From: Phytophthora sp. 'mugwort'
Lineage: Eukaryota; Oomycota; Peronosporomycetes; Peronosporales; Peronosporaceae
Length of the DNA: 64,000 nucleotides
Direction: 5' to 3'
Assembly (NCBI GenBank): GCA_033558025.1
Contig: JAUCEF010000012.1
Span: 372,001-436,000, forward strand
The notes under the pieces were generated by a model that saw nothing but the letters and a program-made list of their open reading frames with translations, made no database searches and was not told the DNA's origin. This document shows, piece after piece, positions 20,459-30,209 of the stretch. The translations under genes and the position numbers were made by a program. The number at the start of each line of letters is the position of its first letter. Within the stretch, counting starts at the first letter, position 1.

Positions 20459-21652
20459 TTAGTGATGTTCGTCGTACGAGGACTCGGAAGTGTCCATGAA
20501 AGTATACGAGGCTGCAGTTGCCTCATATCGTAAAACTTCATCCCTAGCAGGCTCTTGTGCGTTCCAATGGGTCGCATCCTTCATACACCTCGCGCACACG
20601 ACAATCTTGTGCTGCACAAACTGCCCCCCAAGTGTGATGAAGTTGATGCGATGTCGAATCTTGCACGAATGGCACACGCAGCCGTCGCAGATTTTGCACG
20701 TGCTTTTGCCGAGGCTCCCAATGGCAGAACTCGTTCGTTTATCGCATACTATACATTGTTTCTTCTGTCTTGTCCGTTGCTGCTCGAACGAGGTATGACG
20801 CTGCAACATCCACGATAGCTTCTTCATCTGTCCACAATGAACGTAGTTTGTCGCGCACAGCAGCGTCCCGGCCGCGACTGAGACTGCAAGCGACCGCATG
20901 ATCTCACCACCCGGATCCACGATGCCCCACGCGAAGTTTTCAATATTACAACCACGTTTCTTCCGGAAACAGCTAAAAACCGACAAGTTCCCACGGATCT
21001 TCTTGGGTAGCGGCTTAGTCTGCGGGAAGTCGATCGAGTGCATCAAGTGATAGCCGACACGATCACCGTTCGGAAGGAATGTAGTGCCTGTTGCCTCGAT
21101 GAATACGAAGTCTCGACTTCTAACCAGGTTTGTAGCGTGTAAGGGAACGTCGATCGTCGCCCACTTGATCACAACCGAGCGGAACGGGTCCTCTTTGCTC
21201 GGACCTACGACGGGACACAACACGGCGGCGCTGTCAACGTCATGTACATATGAGGCCTTAATTCGCATATCGTCCTGTGTCGGGCTCACGACGCCGAACA
21301 TGAGGTCATCAAATTCTCCGACGAGTGTACCGATACCCATGACCACGGGCAGGTCTTTGGAGACCGAGTGGTCTTGAACCCGTTGCGTTGCACTGAGCGA
21401 GATCTCCGGCTCGATACCGCGGCGACTGAGCTCTTTGCGAGTACGCTCCGCGTAAACGTGAAGCTTGGCTTTGGACTTGACATGCTCCCAACGGCGGTCG
21501 TCTACTTTGCGCTTGGCGACGAGGACGTGGTCCACGTATTTGCTGATGTAATCTTCCACGTGCATTTGGACGATGTGGAGCAGCTCTCGTCGTTCGAGTT
21601 CGTTCACTCGCACGTCCTGGAACGGACTAGCGATGAACCGGTCTTTCGGCAT
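20459..21652 (-). CDS. START domain plus FYVE-like zinc domain protein (copy D)
   Basis: An intact paralogue of the genes at 9.8 and 23.5 kb. I chose the ATG at 21652 because MPKDRFIASPFQDVRV aligns with the paralogue starts; it gives 397 residues. The frame extends 13 codons further to an ATG at 21691. In the longer numbering: a charged helical N-terminus with DDRRWEHVKSKAKLHVYAER at 65-84; a START-like domain about 120-298 with RDFVFIEATGT, GYHLMHSIDFPQTKPLP, GIVDPGG and CGQMKKLSWMLQRH; and a FYVE-like domain about 313-370 with CIVC, CKICDGCVCHSC and CARC. The RHHCR motif is absent. The C-terminus is Ser/Glu/Asp-rich. It is closest by eye to copy E, 2 kb away in the same orientation. A role in lipid binding or membrane recruitment is inferred from the folds. 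No decay is visible. Confidence 0.88.
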   Translation of the reverse strand: MPKDRFIASPFQDVRVNELERRELLHIVQMHVEDYISKYVDHVLVAKRKVDDRRWEHVKSKAKLHVYAERTRKELSRRGIEPEISLSATQRVQDHSVSKDLPVVMGIGTLVGEFDDLMFGVVSPTQDDMRIKASYVHDVDSAAVLCPVVGPSKEDPFRSVVIKWATIDVPLHATNLVRSRDFVFIEATGTTFLPNGDRVGYHLMHSIDFPQTKPLPKKIRGNLSVFSCFRKKRGCNIENFAWGIVDPGGEIMRSLAVSVAAGTLLCATNYVHCGQMKKLSWMLQRHTSFEQQRTRQKKQCIVCDKRTSSAIGSLGKSTCKICDGCVCHSCKIRHRINFITLGGQFVQHKIVVCARCMKDATHWNAQEPARDEVLRYEATAASYTFMDTSESSYDEHH

Positions 21653-21839
21653 CTTCGTTTGAGTATCCCTCGCTGATAAGTAAATCCACAAGTGAGGCTA
21701 CCGTAAGCCGAGAGACGTCTGGAGCCAGGTTGTCACGGGTGGAGCCTTTGCTTGCCAACATGCATGATCTCTGGATGCCTAAGAACCGAGCGTTAGCCAC
21801 TGAAAACAGATGTGAACGCGACATACGTAGACTCGACAT

Positions 21840-23280
21840 GCAGTACTATTATTAATAATAAATACTGTACTGTATACTTGCAAGAAGTCTTATTCGTTAG
21901 TAAGCGGCTTCAACTTCCGCGCTCTTCAAGTCAACAAAGAGGAACACATGCTTTGGTTACCGTTCCCCGCACGACGAACCTGTGGCGTGTACAGAACCCC
22001 CTCTTATTAAGCGCCCCCAGGGTAGCTGAAGCGATTTAGAAGGGATAAATAAGGGCGAAATAGGCCACTCCAATGATTGACCACATTGACCTCTAATTGC
22101 TTTGAGCAGATATGTCAGGGTATTTAAATACGAGGTGCGCTTATTGAGAGGGAGTTCTGTATCGGATTATCAGCATGATGCAAAGGAGCACGCTGTCTAC
22201 ACCACCCCGCCTTTGTCGCAGCGTGTACATGTACTGCAAGCTGGCGAATCCATATCCCATCCTAAATGCCCGAGACCTTGTTTACACGTCATTTCTTTGT
22301 ACATACATATGGGCATTGAGTGTCCTCCTACACGGTAGGTATCGTTCTACGAAGATGTGCTTCAATCACACACGAGCGCTTCCCGCATTATTGGAAGCGT
22401 GGTGCGATAGAGAGTTTCACCTGGTGTTATTGCATGGCCAAGGTGGCAAACGACCACAAAAAATACTTCCAGCGGCTTTCTCTCGGTCACTTGGAGGGAC
22501 GGGGGAACCTCTGCGGTAGAAGAGCTGGGTATGTAGCTACCTTTAAACTTGGTAATGTACAGCACTGAGCGCGCCACTTGTGCTTACTTAGGGCGCTTTT
22601 ACATTATGGTCACAAGGTGGTGAAGAGAAAAGCTGGCAAGTTATACGTAGACCACCATTCCATTCGGATCGATGGTTCAGACCGATGACGAGCTCTGAAC
22701 CAAGCGATCCAAGTGCTATAAACTCGAAGAAGACAAACCAGGCCAGACCACTTCAAGCTGGTACAGTACAATGTACTATACATATGTCGAACGAGTTACG
22801 CAGTGTACATACTGTAGCATGCTCACCTGCAGGTTTACGTGACCCCTAGTCTGAATTGGATGACTTTTCGGCTTTTACGTGCAGATTCCAAAGATGCATC
22901 TTATTCCATACGAATTCGTCATAAGCACAAGTCGCACGTAGCCTCACCAGGCTCGCAACAAACTGAGCTAACTATACTGTAGTAGCCCAGTAGTAGTCAG
23001 ACTGGAGTTTGGTCCCAAGGAGCTGGATGATATACGAAGCCTGTCCGACCTGACCAGCTGTCATGGACAAGGTGTCGGGCGTAGAACATCTAGCCTGTGA
23101 GACCGATGTGTTCAGCGGCGCGTCTGGAGTGCTCGCAAGCAGACATTTCTTCGTGGACCTATCGGAACATTAAGTGACCATGTTGGGGCGTAAGTTTCAG
23201 TAGTTGTGTTCGAGTTACCCAAGAAGTACTTCCTTCTGTAACTACGCTATGCCCGCAATCATGAATCCGTAAGGAACTTA
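21840..23280. other. No gene recognised
   Basis: This interval between the two START/FYVE genes has only short overlapping frames. A frame of 114 codons at 22175-22519 has no recognisable domain. A small inverted repeat (GGTTCAGA and TCTGAACC) lies near 22675-22700. Confidence 0.4.
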
Positions 23281-23284
23281 ATTA

Positions 23285-23500
23285 GACATATCTGGTCACA
23301 ATTTGATATCCTACCATACAAGAAGGAAAACGGTCGGCTTACGGTCGAGCTTATTCGTGAGCATCCAATAATTGGTGGACGTATTGGTTATAAAAATGCT
23401 GCTCTTATAGTGCTCCCAGAGCACTTTAAACTGAACGTTGAGTGCATTCCGTTGTACACATCCTACAAAACGTATGGAGCTATCGTACTGCATTTATAAC
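23285..23500 (+). pseudogene. Open coding-like fragment, unknown
   Basis: A plus-strand frame without an ATG reads WSQFDILPYKKENGRLTVEL and then IREHPIIGGRIGYKNAAL, ending at a TAA near 23500. Composition and hydrophobic spacing look protein-like, but I do not recognise a family. It lies just beyond the 3' end of START/FYVE copy E, on the other strand. Confidence 0.25.
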
Positions 23501-23544
23501 ATCACTACTACTTGACAACTAACTAGACAGCATCACGAACTCGT

Positions 23545-24777
23545 CTACTGGTCGAGTACTGACTGGGACGATTCCAAAAATGACAACTCGCACGAAACGG
23601 TGCACGCCTCGTAACTTGCGCTGATCTCGTCCCTGTTGCAAGCCCCGTAGTGCTTCATTTGGTCTCTGACCGCCTCTTGCGCATTCCACAGGACCGACTC
23701 GCCCATGCACTTGGCACAGACAACGAATTTGCGTTGCAGCAGCCTGCCACCGACCACGATGAAGCTGATGCGCTGGCGAATCTTGCACGAATAGCACACG
23801 CAACCGTAGCAGATCTTACACGTGCTCGTGCCAATGCTTCCGACGACATTGCTAGTCTTCTTCGCACATACCACGCATCCCTTACTCTGCTGAGATCTTC
23901 TCTCAGCATCGTACGCCGAATGGTGGCGCTGTAACATCCATGCGAGCTTCTTCATCTGCCCACAGTAGATGTAGTTCGTTGCTGAAAGCATCGCTCCGGC
24001 TGCGACAGAGTGCAAGAGCGACCGCATAATGTCGCCTCCTGGGTCGACGGTAGCACAAGCAAAATTGTCGACGAGGTTCCTGTCCAACTGCCTAAAGCAG
24101 CCAAAGAGTGACAAATTCGCTCGGATCTTGTTCGGCAGCGGCTTAGTCTGTGGGAAGTCGATGGAGTGCAGCAAGTGATAGCCAGCGCGATCTCCGTTCG
24201 AGAGATAAACAGTTCCAGTCGCTTCGATATAGACGAAATCTCGGCTCTTGACCAAGTGTGTGGACTGTAGGGGTACGTCGACTGCCATCCACTTGATCAC
24301 GAGAGAACGGAAGGGATCATCCTTGCAGGGTCCTACTACCGGACACAGAATGGCAGCGTTGTCAATGTCGCGTACATAAGAAGACTTAATCCGCATGTCA
24401 TCCAACGTCGGGTTCACGACTCCATACATGAGGTCGTCCAGTTCGCCGACGAACGTGCCTACGCTCAGAAACACGGGGAGGTCTTTAGCAGTCGAGCCGG
24501 TTTTCAGTCGTTGAGTAGCGCTCAATGAGTTCTTTGGTTCGATGCCGCGTCGTTTGAGCTCCTTCCGAGTGCGTTCTGCGTACACGTGCAGATTGTCTTT
24601 CGACTTGACATGCTCCCAGCGCCGCTTGTCCACTTCGCGCTTGTCTTCGACGAACTCTTCATATTTTATGACGTAGTCTACCACATAAGCATCAACGAGG
24701 TTGATCAGCTCCTGTCGTTCCCGCTCTGATACGCGCACGTCGGGAAACGGGTTGACGGCAAAGCGGTCCTTCGCCAT
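23545..24777 (-). CDS. START domain plus FYVE-like zinc domain protein (copy E)
   Basis: Intact, 410 residues from the ATG at 24777 (MAKDRFAVNPFPDVRV, the family start); an in-frame ATG six codons upstream at 24795 is possible. In the longer numbering: charged N-terminal helix about 24-90; START-like domain about 112-290 with GTFVGELDDLMYGVVNPT, RDFVYIEATGT, GYHLLHSIDFPQTKPLP, TVDPGGDIMR and CGQMKKLAWMLQRH; FYVE-like domain about 307-363 with CVVC, CKICYGCVCYSC and CAKC. Ligand spacing suits two zinc ions, but the basic phosphoinositide-binding motif is absent. START domains bind lipids in a hydrophobic cavity and FYVE domains usually read PI3P on endosomes. This gives a likely membrane-signalling role, not a proven one. 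It is in tandem with copy D. Confidence 0.88.
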   Translation of the reverse strand: MAKDRFAVNPFPDVRVSERERQELINLVDAYVVDYVIKYEEFVEDKREVDKRRWEHVKSKDNLHVYAERTRKELKRRGIEPKNSLSATQRLKTGSTAKDLPVFLSVGTFVGELDDLMYGVVNPTLDDMRIKSSYVRDIDNAAILCPVVGPCKDDPFRSLVIKWMAVDVPLQSTHLVKSRDFVYIEATGTVYLSNGDRAGYHLLHSIDFPQTKPLPNKIRANLSLFGCFRQLDRNLVDNFACATVDPGGDIMRSLLHSVAAGAMLSATNYIYCGQMKKLAWMLQRHHSAYDAERRSQQSKGCVVCAKKTSNVVGSIGTSTCKICYGCVCYSCKIRQRISFIVVGGRLLQRKFVVCAKCMGESVLWNAQEAVRDQMKHYGACNRDEISASYEACTVSCELSFLESSQSVLDQ

Positions 24778-24795
24778 AGTGGCAAATATTATCAC

Positions 24796-27108
24796 TGCCT
24801 TAGACTTTGTAGAGTAATTGCCAACTGCGTTGAAGACAAGCTCAACTAATGGTCAAGACTGCCATTTTGTACGCTGGAAATGTTGAATACGGTCAGCATA
24901 TGGAGCTTCTACCACCTGTAGTCTCCCTACGTCTGGTAAAATAGTTCATATGAGCGGACAGTGCAAGTGAGTTACTCATATCGACGGAAGATATGGCCTG
25001 TATGAAGTTTATGGCCTATACCACTCTTGTCAAATTTTCCCGGTCGTTCACTATGGAAAGTATTTTAACCAATTGCAGTCGGACCTATGTGTCGAAGTAC
25101 ATGTAGAGGTTTTAATCTTTCTTATATTTTCAATTCAGTGTGCTAATGCTGCACATGGTAAGAATTTGTGTTTATCATTGTTTTTAACTTCATGTTTCTA
25201 ATTGCCAGTTAACATTAAATTTGATGCAGGTAAAAAGCTGTTAATCTTTTTCATTTTGAAGGCAGTACCGAACAGAATAATTGAAACAAATGAGGTTTCA
25301 AAATATCCGAAAGGAACGATTTTAAATTTAGGTACGTTATTACTGTGAAAGAATACTAAATATTTTGAAGGTTACTTGTCTTGTGTACGAGTATATGATA
25401 ACGAATGACCCGATTTAGCACCGGTACGAGTATCTCCGATATCGACTAATAAATCAGTTTGTCATAGTCTTTACGACTTCGACGAGCTATAAATAGTTAT
25501 TAAAGGAGGTCAGTTTTGATTGACGCCTATTCGTCAAAAAACGATAATTAATAACTAATCACGATGATAGGCCATAACCAGCGTCCTTTGTATCTGCGCT
25601 TGCACTGAGATTTTGTATTGGATCGCGTTTTCTTCCACAGGCCATATTTTCCGTCGATATGTGTACTATGATTGAAGATACATGTACAGTATTAATACAT
25701 TAACAGTAATTTCGCTATCAAAATATCTGTACAGCTAAAGCCCTTAACCATACATCTGACCACACGTTTTCCTGCGCTGCCTGCTAATTGATGATGAGCA
25801 GATAGACTTTACTGCTTTTTGCAGAGACAGCACGACCGGCAAAATATTGTGGTCCATGCGACCACATCTGGTAATCTTGGCGGTCGAACCTTATCTTATT
25901 GAGCTTCTTGCTTACTGTATAATAAGTACAATATACGGCTCATTCAATGAGGCAACGAGGCGCCACGGCGCCACATCAACGTAAGGGCGCCCGAGGATGT
26001 TTCACCCCAGCCCAAGAGTCAAATGGTGACACACATTGAGAGGAATGTTATTGGTACCGATTCCCGCAGACCTTGCCGTGTATTTTGAACAGATCCCGCT
26101 CAGACCTGAATAAAACATCCTTTTATTGAGAAATTGTATTTTTGCCGGCAACTTGTTGTGAACCCTGACGCATTCCTACAAAAGCGATATGATAAACGAT
26201 TCAACTACGGTATCATGGTTTTCGCCATTGGAACTGAGGGGAACACATCCGCAAATATCGTCAGCGTGACAGGAGCTCTTTCGCGATATCCGATCTCTCG
26301 CCAAACTCCGAGGCATAGAGGTCAGTTTTGGCTTATGGACCTGGACTCGCTGGCACGCCTTACATCCCCGTCCCCACAATTATGGCTGCGTTGCATCGCA
26401 CCTCTGTGGGGTTTTACCTTTGTTTGCTGTACTTACCAAATGTCATTCTCTGGACCCGCTTTATGCTTCTCTTGCGGAATGAAGCCGAAAAATAACCTTC
26501 AATTAGGCTATGCGAGTGAAGGTCATTAGAGAGAGCACAATGCTTCATAAACAACGAAGCAAATCGTGGCGGCATTTACCAAACGGACATTTCGGTGGAG
26601 CGGCTTTAAAAATGCTCGACAGCTGGGGGACTTCCCAGAACGAGCGCCAGCAGTGCTGGCGACAAGCTTCAATACTCTGTATTGCAATTTTGCCAATTGA
26701 GCTGCACGCTGCAATGCGACATGTAACCCCCTCACTTATACTACTGGTAGTGCTAAAGCGTGCTGGGCAATGCGTTTTGTCCCACATTGCCATTTCTGGC
26801 GGCAATCCTTGCACGGTTTTTTACAGTGAAAACCGTTGCCTCATTTTGGTAGTGAAGCTGCTCCTGCTCCCTGCTCCCGCGCTGCTACCAATGACCATTG
26901 TGTACCAAGACAAGGGGGGAATCTTCCTCACGTTATCGTGGTGCTGTTCTCTATTTCTTGACTCCCTCGCGAGTTTACCGATCCGAGTCGCGTGAGGCAG
27001 TAGTGAAGTCTACGCATACAAAACCAAACTTCTGCAACCGATTTGTGGATACATACATGTACAACACCAATTCGAATACCTTGCCATACTCGAAGTTGCA
27101 AGGGCAAT
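24796..27108. other. No gene recognised; AT-rich intergenic stretch
   Basis: The first 1.3 kb is AT-rich with dense stops. From 26.1 to 27.0 kb longer frames occur, such as 131 codons at 26134-26529 and 161 codons at 26510-26995 on the plus strand. None has a recognisable motif or looks like its neighbours. They may be remnants of an unidentified element. Confidence 0.4.
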
Positions 27109-27131
27109 TTAGAGCATCTCCACCGGCGAGG
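27109..27131. repeat. Harbinger left terminal inverted repeat with TTA target site
   Basis: TTA then GAGCATCTCCACCGGCGAGG. The GAGCATCTCCA end is typical of PIF/Harbinger elements. It pairs with 29555-29569. Confidence 0.85.
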
Positions 27132-27303
27132 ATCTATAGCTATATAGCTACCCACCCGACGATAATGTTAACTACCCTTATTTCACCGGGCATCTCTATA
27201 GCTATAACTTTAGCTACCAGAGGGGGGGGGGGTTCAGTGGCTATGGAGGGCCTCCATAGCGACGCAAAGTTATAGTAGCTTTGCTCGTTCACAGGAAAAA
27301 ACA

Positions 27304-28160
27304 ATGCTCCGAGGTAAGGCTTGGTCGGATACAGAAGATAGCGGCTTGTGCACGGCATGGTGCTCGATCTCGGAATCCGATCACTGGAACTGACCAAAAG
27401 GTGGAGAGTCTCTGGTCCAGCACCCTCGAGTCTTACCGAAAGATCGTGCCGAGCAGCAAAAGATCGCTCCGCGCCTTGAAGAATAGGTGGTCCGATCTCA
27501 ACTGGGAGGTGAACCGCTTTGTCGGCTGCTTGGCCGTTGTAAGCAGCGCCATTGAAAGCGGGAAAACCGAAGAAGACATAGATGCAGACGCTCTCAAGTA
27601 GTATGAAGCTCGTCAGGGGGAAATTTTCCAGTTTGTTGCTGCCTATGAATAAAAAAAAGGATAAACCAAAATGGACTGCATCGTTGACCAAAAAATGGCC
27701 TGCTGAGGGATACGACGCTGGCGGCACGGAAACAACTAAACGTCCGCAAGGTGCTAAAGCTGCACTTGGAGCAAAAGAAGCCAAGTTATTCCAGATGCAC
27801 TACGATGCTTCAATATCGATTGCAAAGTCGATGAAGCGGGAAAACAACATCCTGAACGAATGGGCGTGCATCGAGCTGTTTGATGTGCCTGGCACTGATC
27901 CACAGCAGCGCACTCAGTTTTCTACAATGTTGTGGCAGAAAAAGCTTGCCGAAATGATGCAAGCCACTAACGAGTCCAAGCTAAACAGCGTGGAAACAAG
28001 CTCAGCTCGTGTAGTGACTTCATCGTCTTCAACACCACCTCGTGACGAAGGGACAACTCGTGCGGAGAGAACTAATGGCAATACGGTTGACGACATTGTT
28101 GCTATCGAAACAACGCATCATCCTCAAAATGAAAACATCGTGGCCGACGCTGACGTATAA
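27304..28160 (+). pseudogene. Harbinger ORF1, MYB/SANT-like DNA-binding protein, broken
   Basis: The ATG at 27304 begins MLRGKAWSDTEDSGLCTAW, the first helix of the trihelix/SANT-like domain shared by oomycete Harbinger ORF1 proteins. After a TGA, a second frame gives RALKNRWSDLNWEVNRFVGC, the third helix and following segment. A TAG and then a TAA break the next part (YEARQGEIFQF). The last frame, from KKDKPKWTASLTKKWPAEG to the stop at 28160, covers the rest, with a Ser/Thr-rich tail. The partner protein normally helps the transposase bind element ends and enter the nucleus. It cannot be made from this copy as it stands. Confidence 0.8.
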
Positions 28161-28289
28161 GAAGATGCTACGGAAGGGAGCAGTACAATAAATTAATTTA
28201 CTTTTATACTTTGTTACCACAGATCATAGCTTGCAGCTATGATAGCTGAGCTATCTTAAACAGATAATAAAAAGCTAGGTTCATTTAGT

Positions 28290-29480
28290 ATTATTGCCCA
28301 TTGCCTTTTCTATCCCATACGTGTTGAATAAGTTCTTTTTGCAATTGATTGTGTTCGTATTCGTTCTCAAGGAGCTCCATGCGGTAATTATATTTCGATA
28401 AAGGTTGGTTGTCGATTGGAATTTGGGATCGCTGGAGCAGGTGCGTCTGAAAGGTGCCGAGCATGAAGAGGATCATGGCAATGCTCCACTATCAGGGTAT
28501 GTAAAATGATGCAGAAGTGCATTACATCCTGCAACTTCTGAACGGTCCAAAACCGAGCGGGAAGCGCTAATATTCTCCACTGCTTTTGAAGTTAGCCAAA
28601 TGCCTTCTCAACATCTTTCCTTATCGCAGAATGAAGCCGTGTGTAATGTTTTGCCTTCTAAGATACCGGTGCTGAAATTCCTTTTGCGAATAGAGAATAA
28701 TATGGATATATCCCATCGGCCAGCAAGAATGGGATGACTCGCTCCGTGTTGCAAATTGTGTACTTGACGGTGGTACTTCTCCATGTAAAAGGCGCTGTAG
28801 AAGTGAAGAACGTTGGAGTACGTTGATATCGTTGTTAGAGCCTGCCGAACCGAAATCTGCGTGCCAAATCCAGAGATCCCCTGACGCAATGGCTTCTAAT
28901 ACGACCGTGGGCTTATTTTCGCGCCCTTTAAATTGGCCAGCAAAAGCCCGGGATAAACAGTGCCCACTCACACTTCATGCAATCAATCGACCCTAAATTC
29001 CCGGAAACCCCCGTTTGTTGTTAATGCTCATAAGAGCCGAAATATCTTGTTCAGTAGGGAATCGCAAGTAACTAGGCTCAGACAGTTCAACAATTGCACG
29101 ACTAAATTTGTGCAGCAACTCAAAAGCGGTGGATTCACCAATAGAACAAACTTCGTCCATTTCATCTCCAACCTTGGCATAAGCCAGCATACGGTAGGCA
29201 GCAGTAATTTTCAACAAGCTGTTGATTCCCTCTTTACCAGCGGCATCACTTCGTTGACAGAAGTACGGGTATTTTGCAACCAAAGCATCATGAACTCTTA
29301 AGAAGAAAGGCTTCGACATACGATACCGACGGGCGAAGATTTTGTCGTCATGGAGTGGAGACTCAGCGAAGTACCGTCGAATAAGCTGTGCGTTGGCCGA
29401 TGCGAAGTCTTACTCAATATTGGGAGCTAAAAGCAGTTCGCGAGCAAGACGACTTCGCCACATAGCGACAATTCGGTGAG
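28290..29480 (-). pseudogene. Harbinger DDE transposase, broken
   Basis: Reading down from about 29430: ANAQLIRRYFAESPLHDDKI and FARRYRMSKPFFLRVHDAL, then KITAAYRMLAYAKVGDEMDE, CSIGESTAFELLHKFSRAIV and INNKRGFPGI. A stop is followed in frame by GSIDCM with the first catalytic Asp. Another frame gives GQFKGRENKPTVVLEAIASG and then GSNNDINVLQRS with the second Asp. A third frame gives IRKDVEKAFG with the catalytic Glu, followed by a stop. All three catalytic residues survive, but the frame is broken several times. The enzyme would cut at the TIRs and insert at TTA. Confidence 0.85.
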
Positions 29481-29554
29481 TGGCGGCACTGGGTGTCTAG
29501 CTATATAAATTCCAGCCAAACAGCACGCGAGTTGTTTATAGCTATGGCGATTGA

Positions 29555-29572
29555 CCGGTGGAGATTCTCTTA
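29555..29572. repeat. Harbinger right terminal inverted repeat with TTA target site
   Basis: CCGGTGGAGATTCTC followed by TTA is the reverse complement of the left end with one mismatch in 15, and has the same 3-bp flank. Confidence 0.85.
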
Positions 29573-29948
29573 TGATCCATATCTTGACGACTCCGACCGT
29601 CGCCGCATCTCCAACTATTATCATAGCATCCTACCATATTGCAGAATTTTATATCACACCAAGTTGGGGAGGCTTTCGTAAATGACATACGGCCCGTAAA
29701 AAATATTCTCGCAAATAATTGGCTCATTAATAGGTGGCAGACGTAATTACGTTTTGCAAAAGGTAGACGTGCAATTTAGACTGCTCCTTTTTGACCAGCG
29801 ACCTCAGTGATCGATTGACCACGTGGTCTGGCGAATTGAGGTGTTGTGTCCATGGCACTTCAAATAGGGTTCTCGCTCCCACGAAGAACTGTGGTCATTA
29901 ATTACCAGTCGAGTACTCCAACTGAGTATCCCCTGCAATGCAGTTGTC

Positions 29949-30024
29949 TAACCCCCTACCGATATAGCCCAATGGAAGAGCTCCCGAAAGGGAAGGAGGT
30001 GGATCGATTCTCCCGCCGGTAAAT
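29949..30024 (+). other. tRNA-like remnant with pol III box A/B-like motifs
   Basis: TAGCCCAATGG (29965-29975) fits the box A pattern TRGCNNARYGG, and GGATCGATTCT (30001-30011) resembles box B (GGTTCGANTCC). Flanking TACCG and CGGTA could pair as an acceptor stem. The spacing between the boxes is 25 bases, about 8 short of a normal tRNA, and no proper 7-base anticodon loop forms. It may be a decayed tRNA or a SINE head. Confidence 0.3.
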
Positions 30025-30209
30025 TTCTCTATAATTACTGACTGTGACAGACCTCCATGCGCGATCTACGGAAGCACCGACCACAAGGATATAGGTGAAT
30101 AGGATGTGTTGCGTTACAGAAGCGGCCTGAGTGCGCATTGGTGATGGAGTGGCGCAGGGTCTACAACTCTACCAGATGCAATGGACGCTACTTGTAGGAG
30201 GTAATGAGA

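Larger units (their letters stand above)
27112..29569. mobile_element. PIF/Harbinger DNA transposon with both termini
   Basis: The element is bounded by terminal inverted repeats: left GAGCATCTCCACCGG at 27112-27126, right, read inward, GAGAATCTCCACCGG at 29555-29569 (one mismatch in 15). Each end is flanked by TTA (27109-27111 and 29570-29572), the 3-bp TTA/TAA target duplication typical of this superfamily. Inside are the two expected genes, facing each other: a MYB/SANT-like ORF1 on the plus strand and a DDE transposase on the minus strand. Both carry stops and frameshifts, so it is non-autonomous now. TATAGCTA-type motifs cluster near both ends. The element is 2,458 bp. Confidence 0.9.

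Noticed and set aside
26134..26995. Two long plus-strand open frames before the Harbinger element
   Set aside because: They have no recognisable motif, similar-length frames lie on the other strand, and their composition looks random.
27140..27784. A 214-codon minus-strand open frame
   Set aside because: It is antisense to the Harbinger MYB-like ORF1 and begins inside the terminal repeat region; the plus strand has the recognisable domain.
29949..30024. Functional tRNA gene
   Set aside because: No 7-base anticodon loop can be formed and the box spacing is too short.
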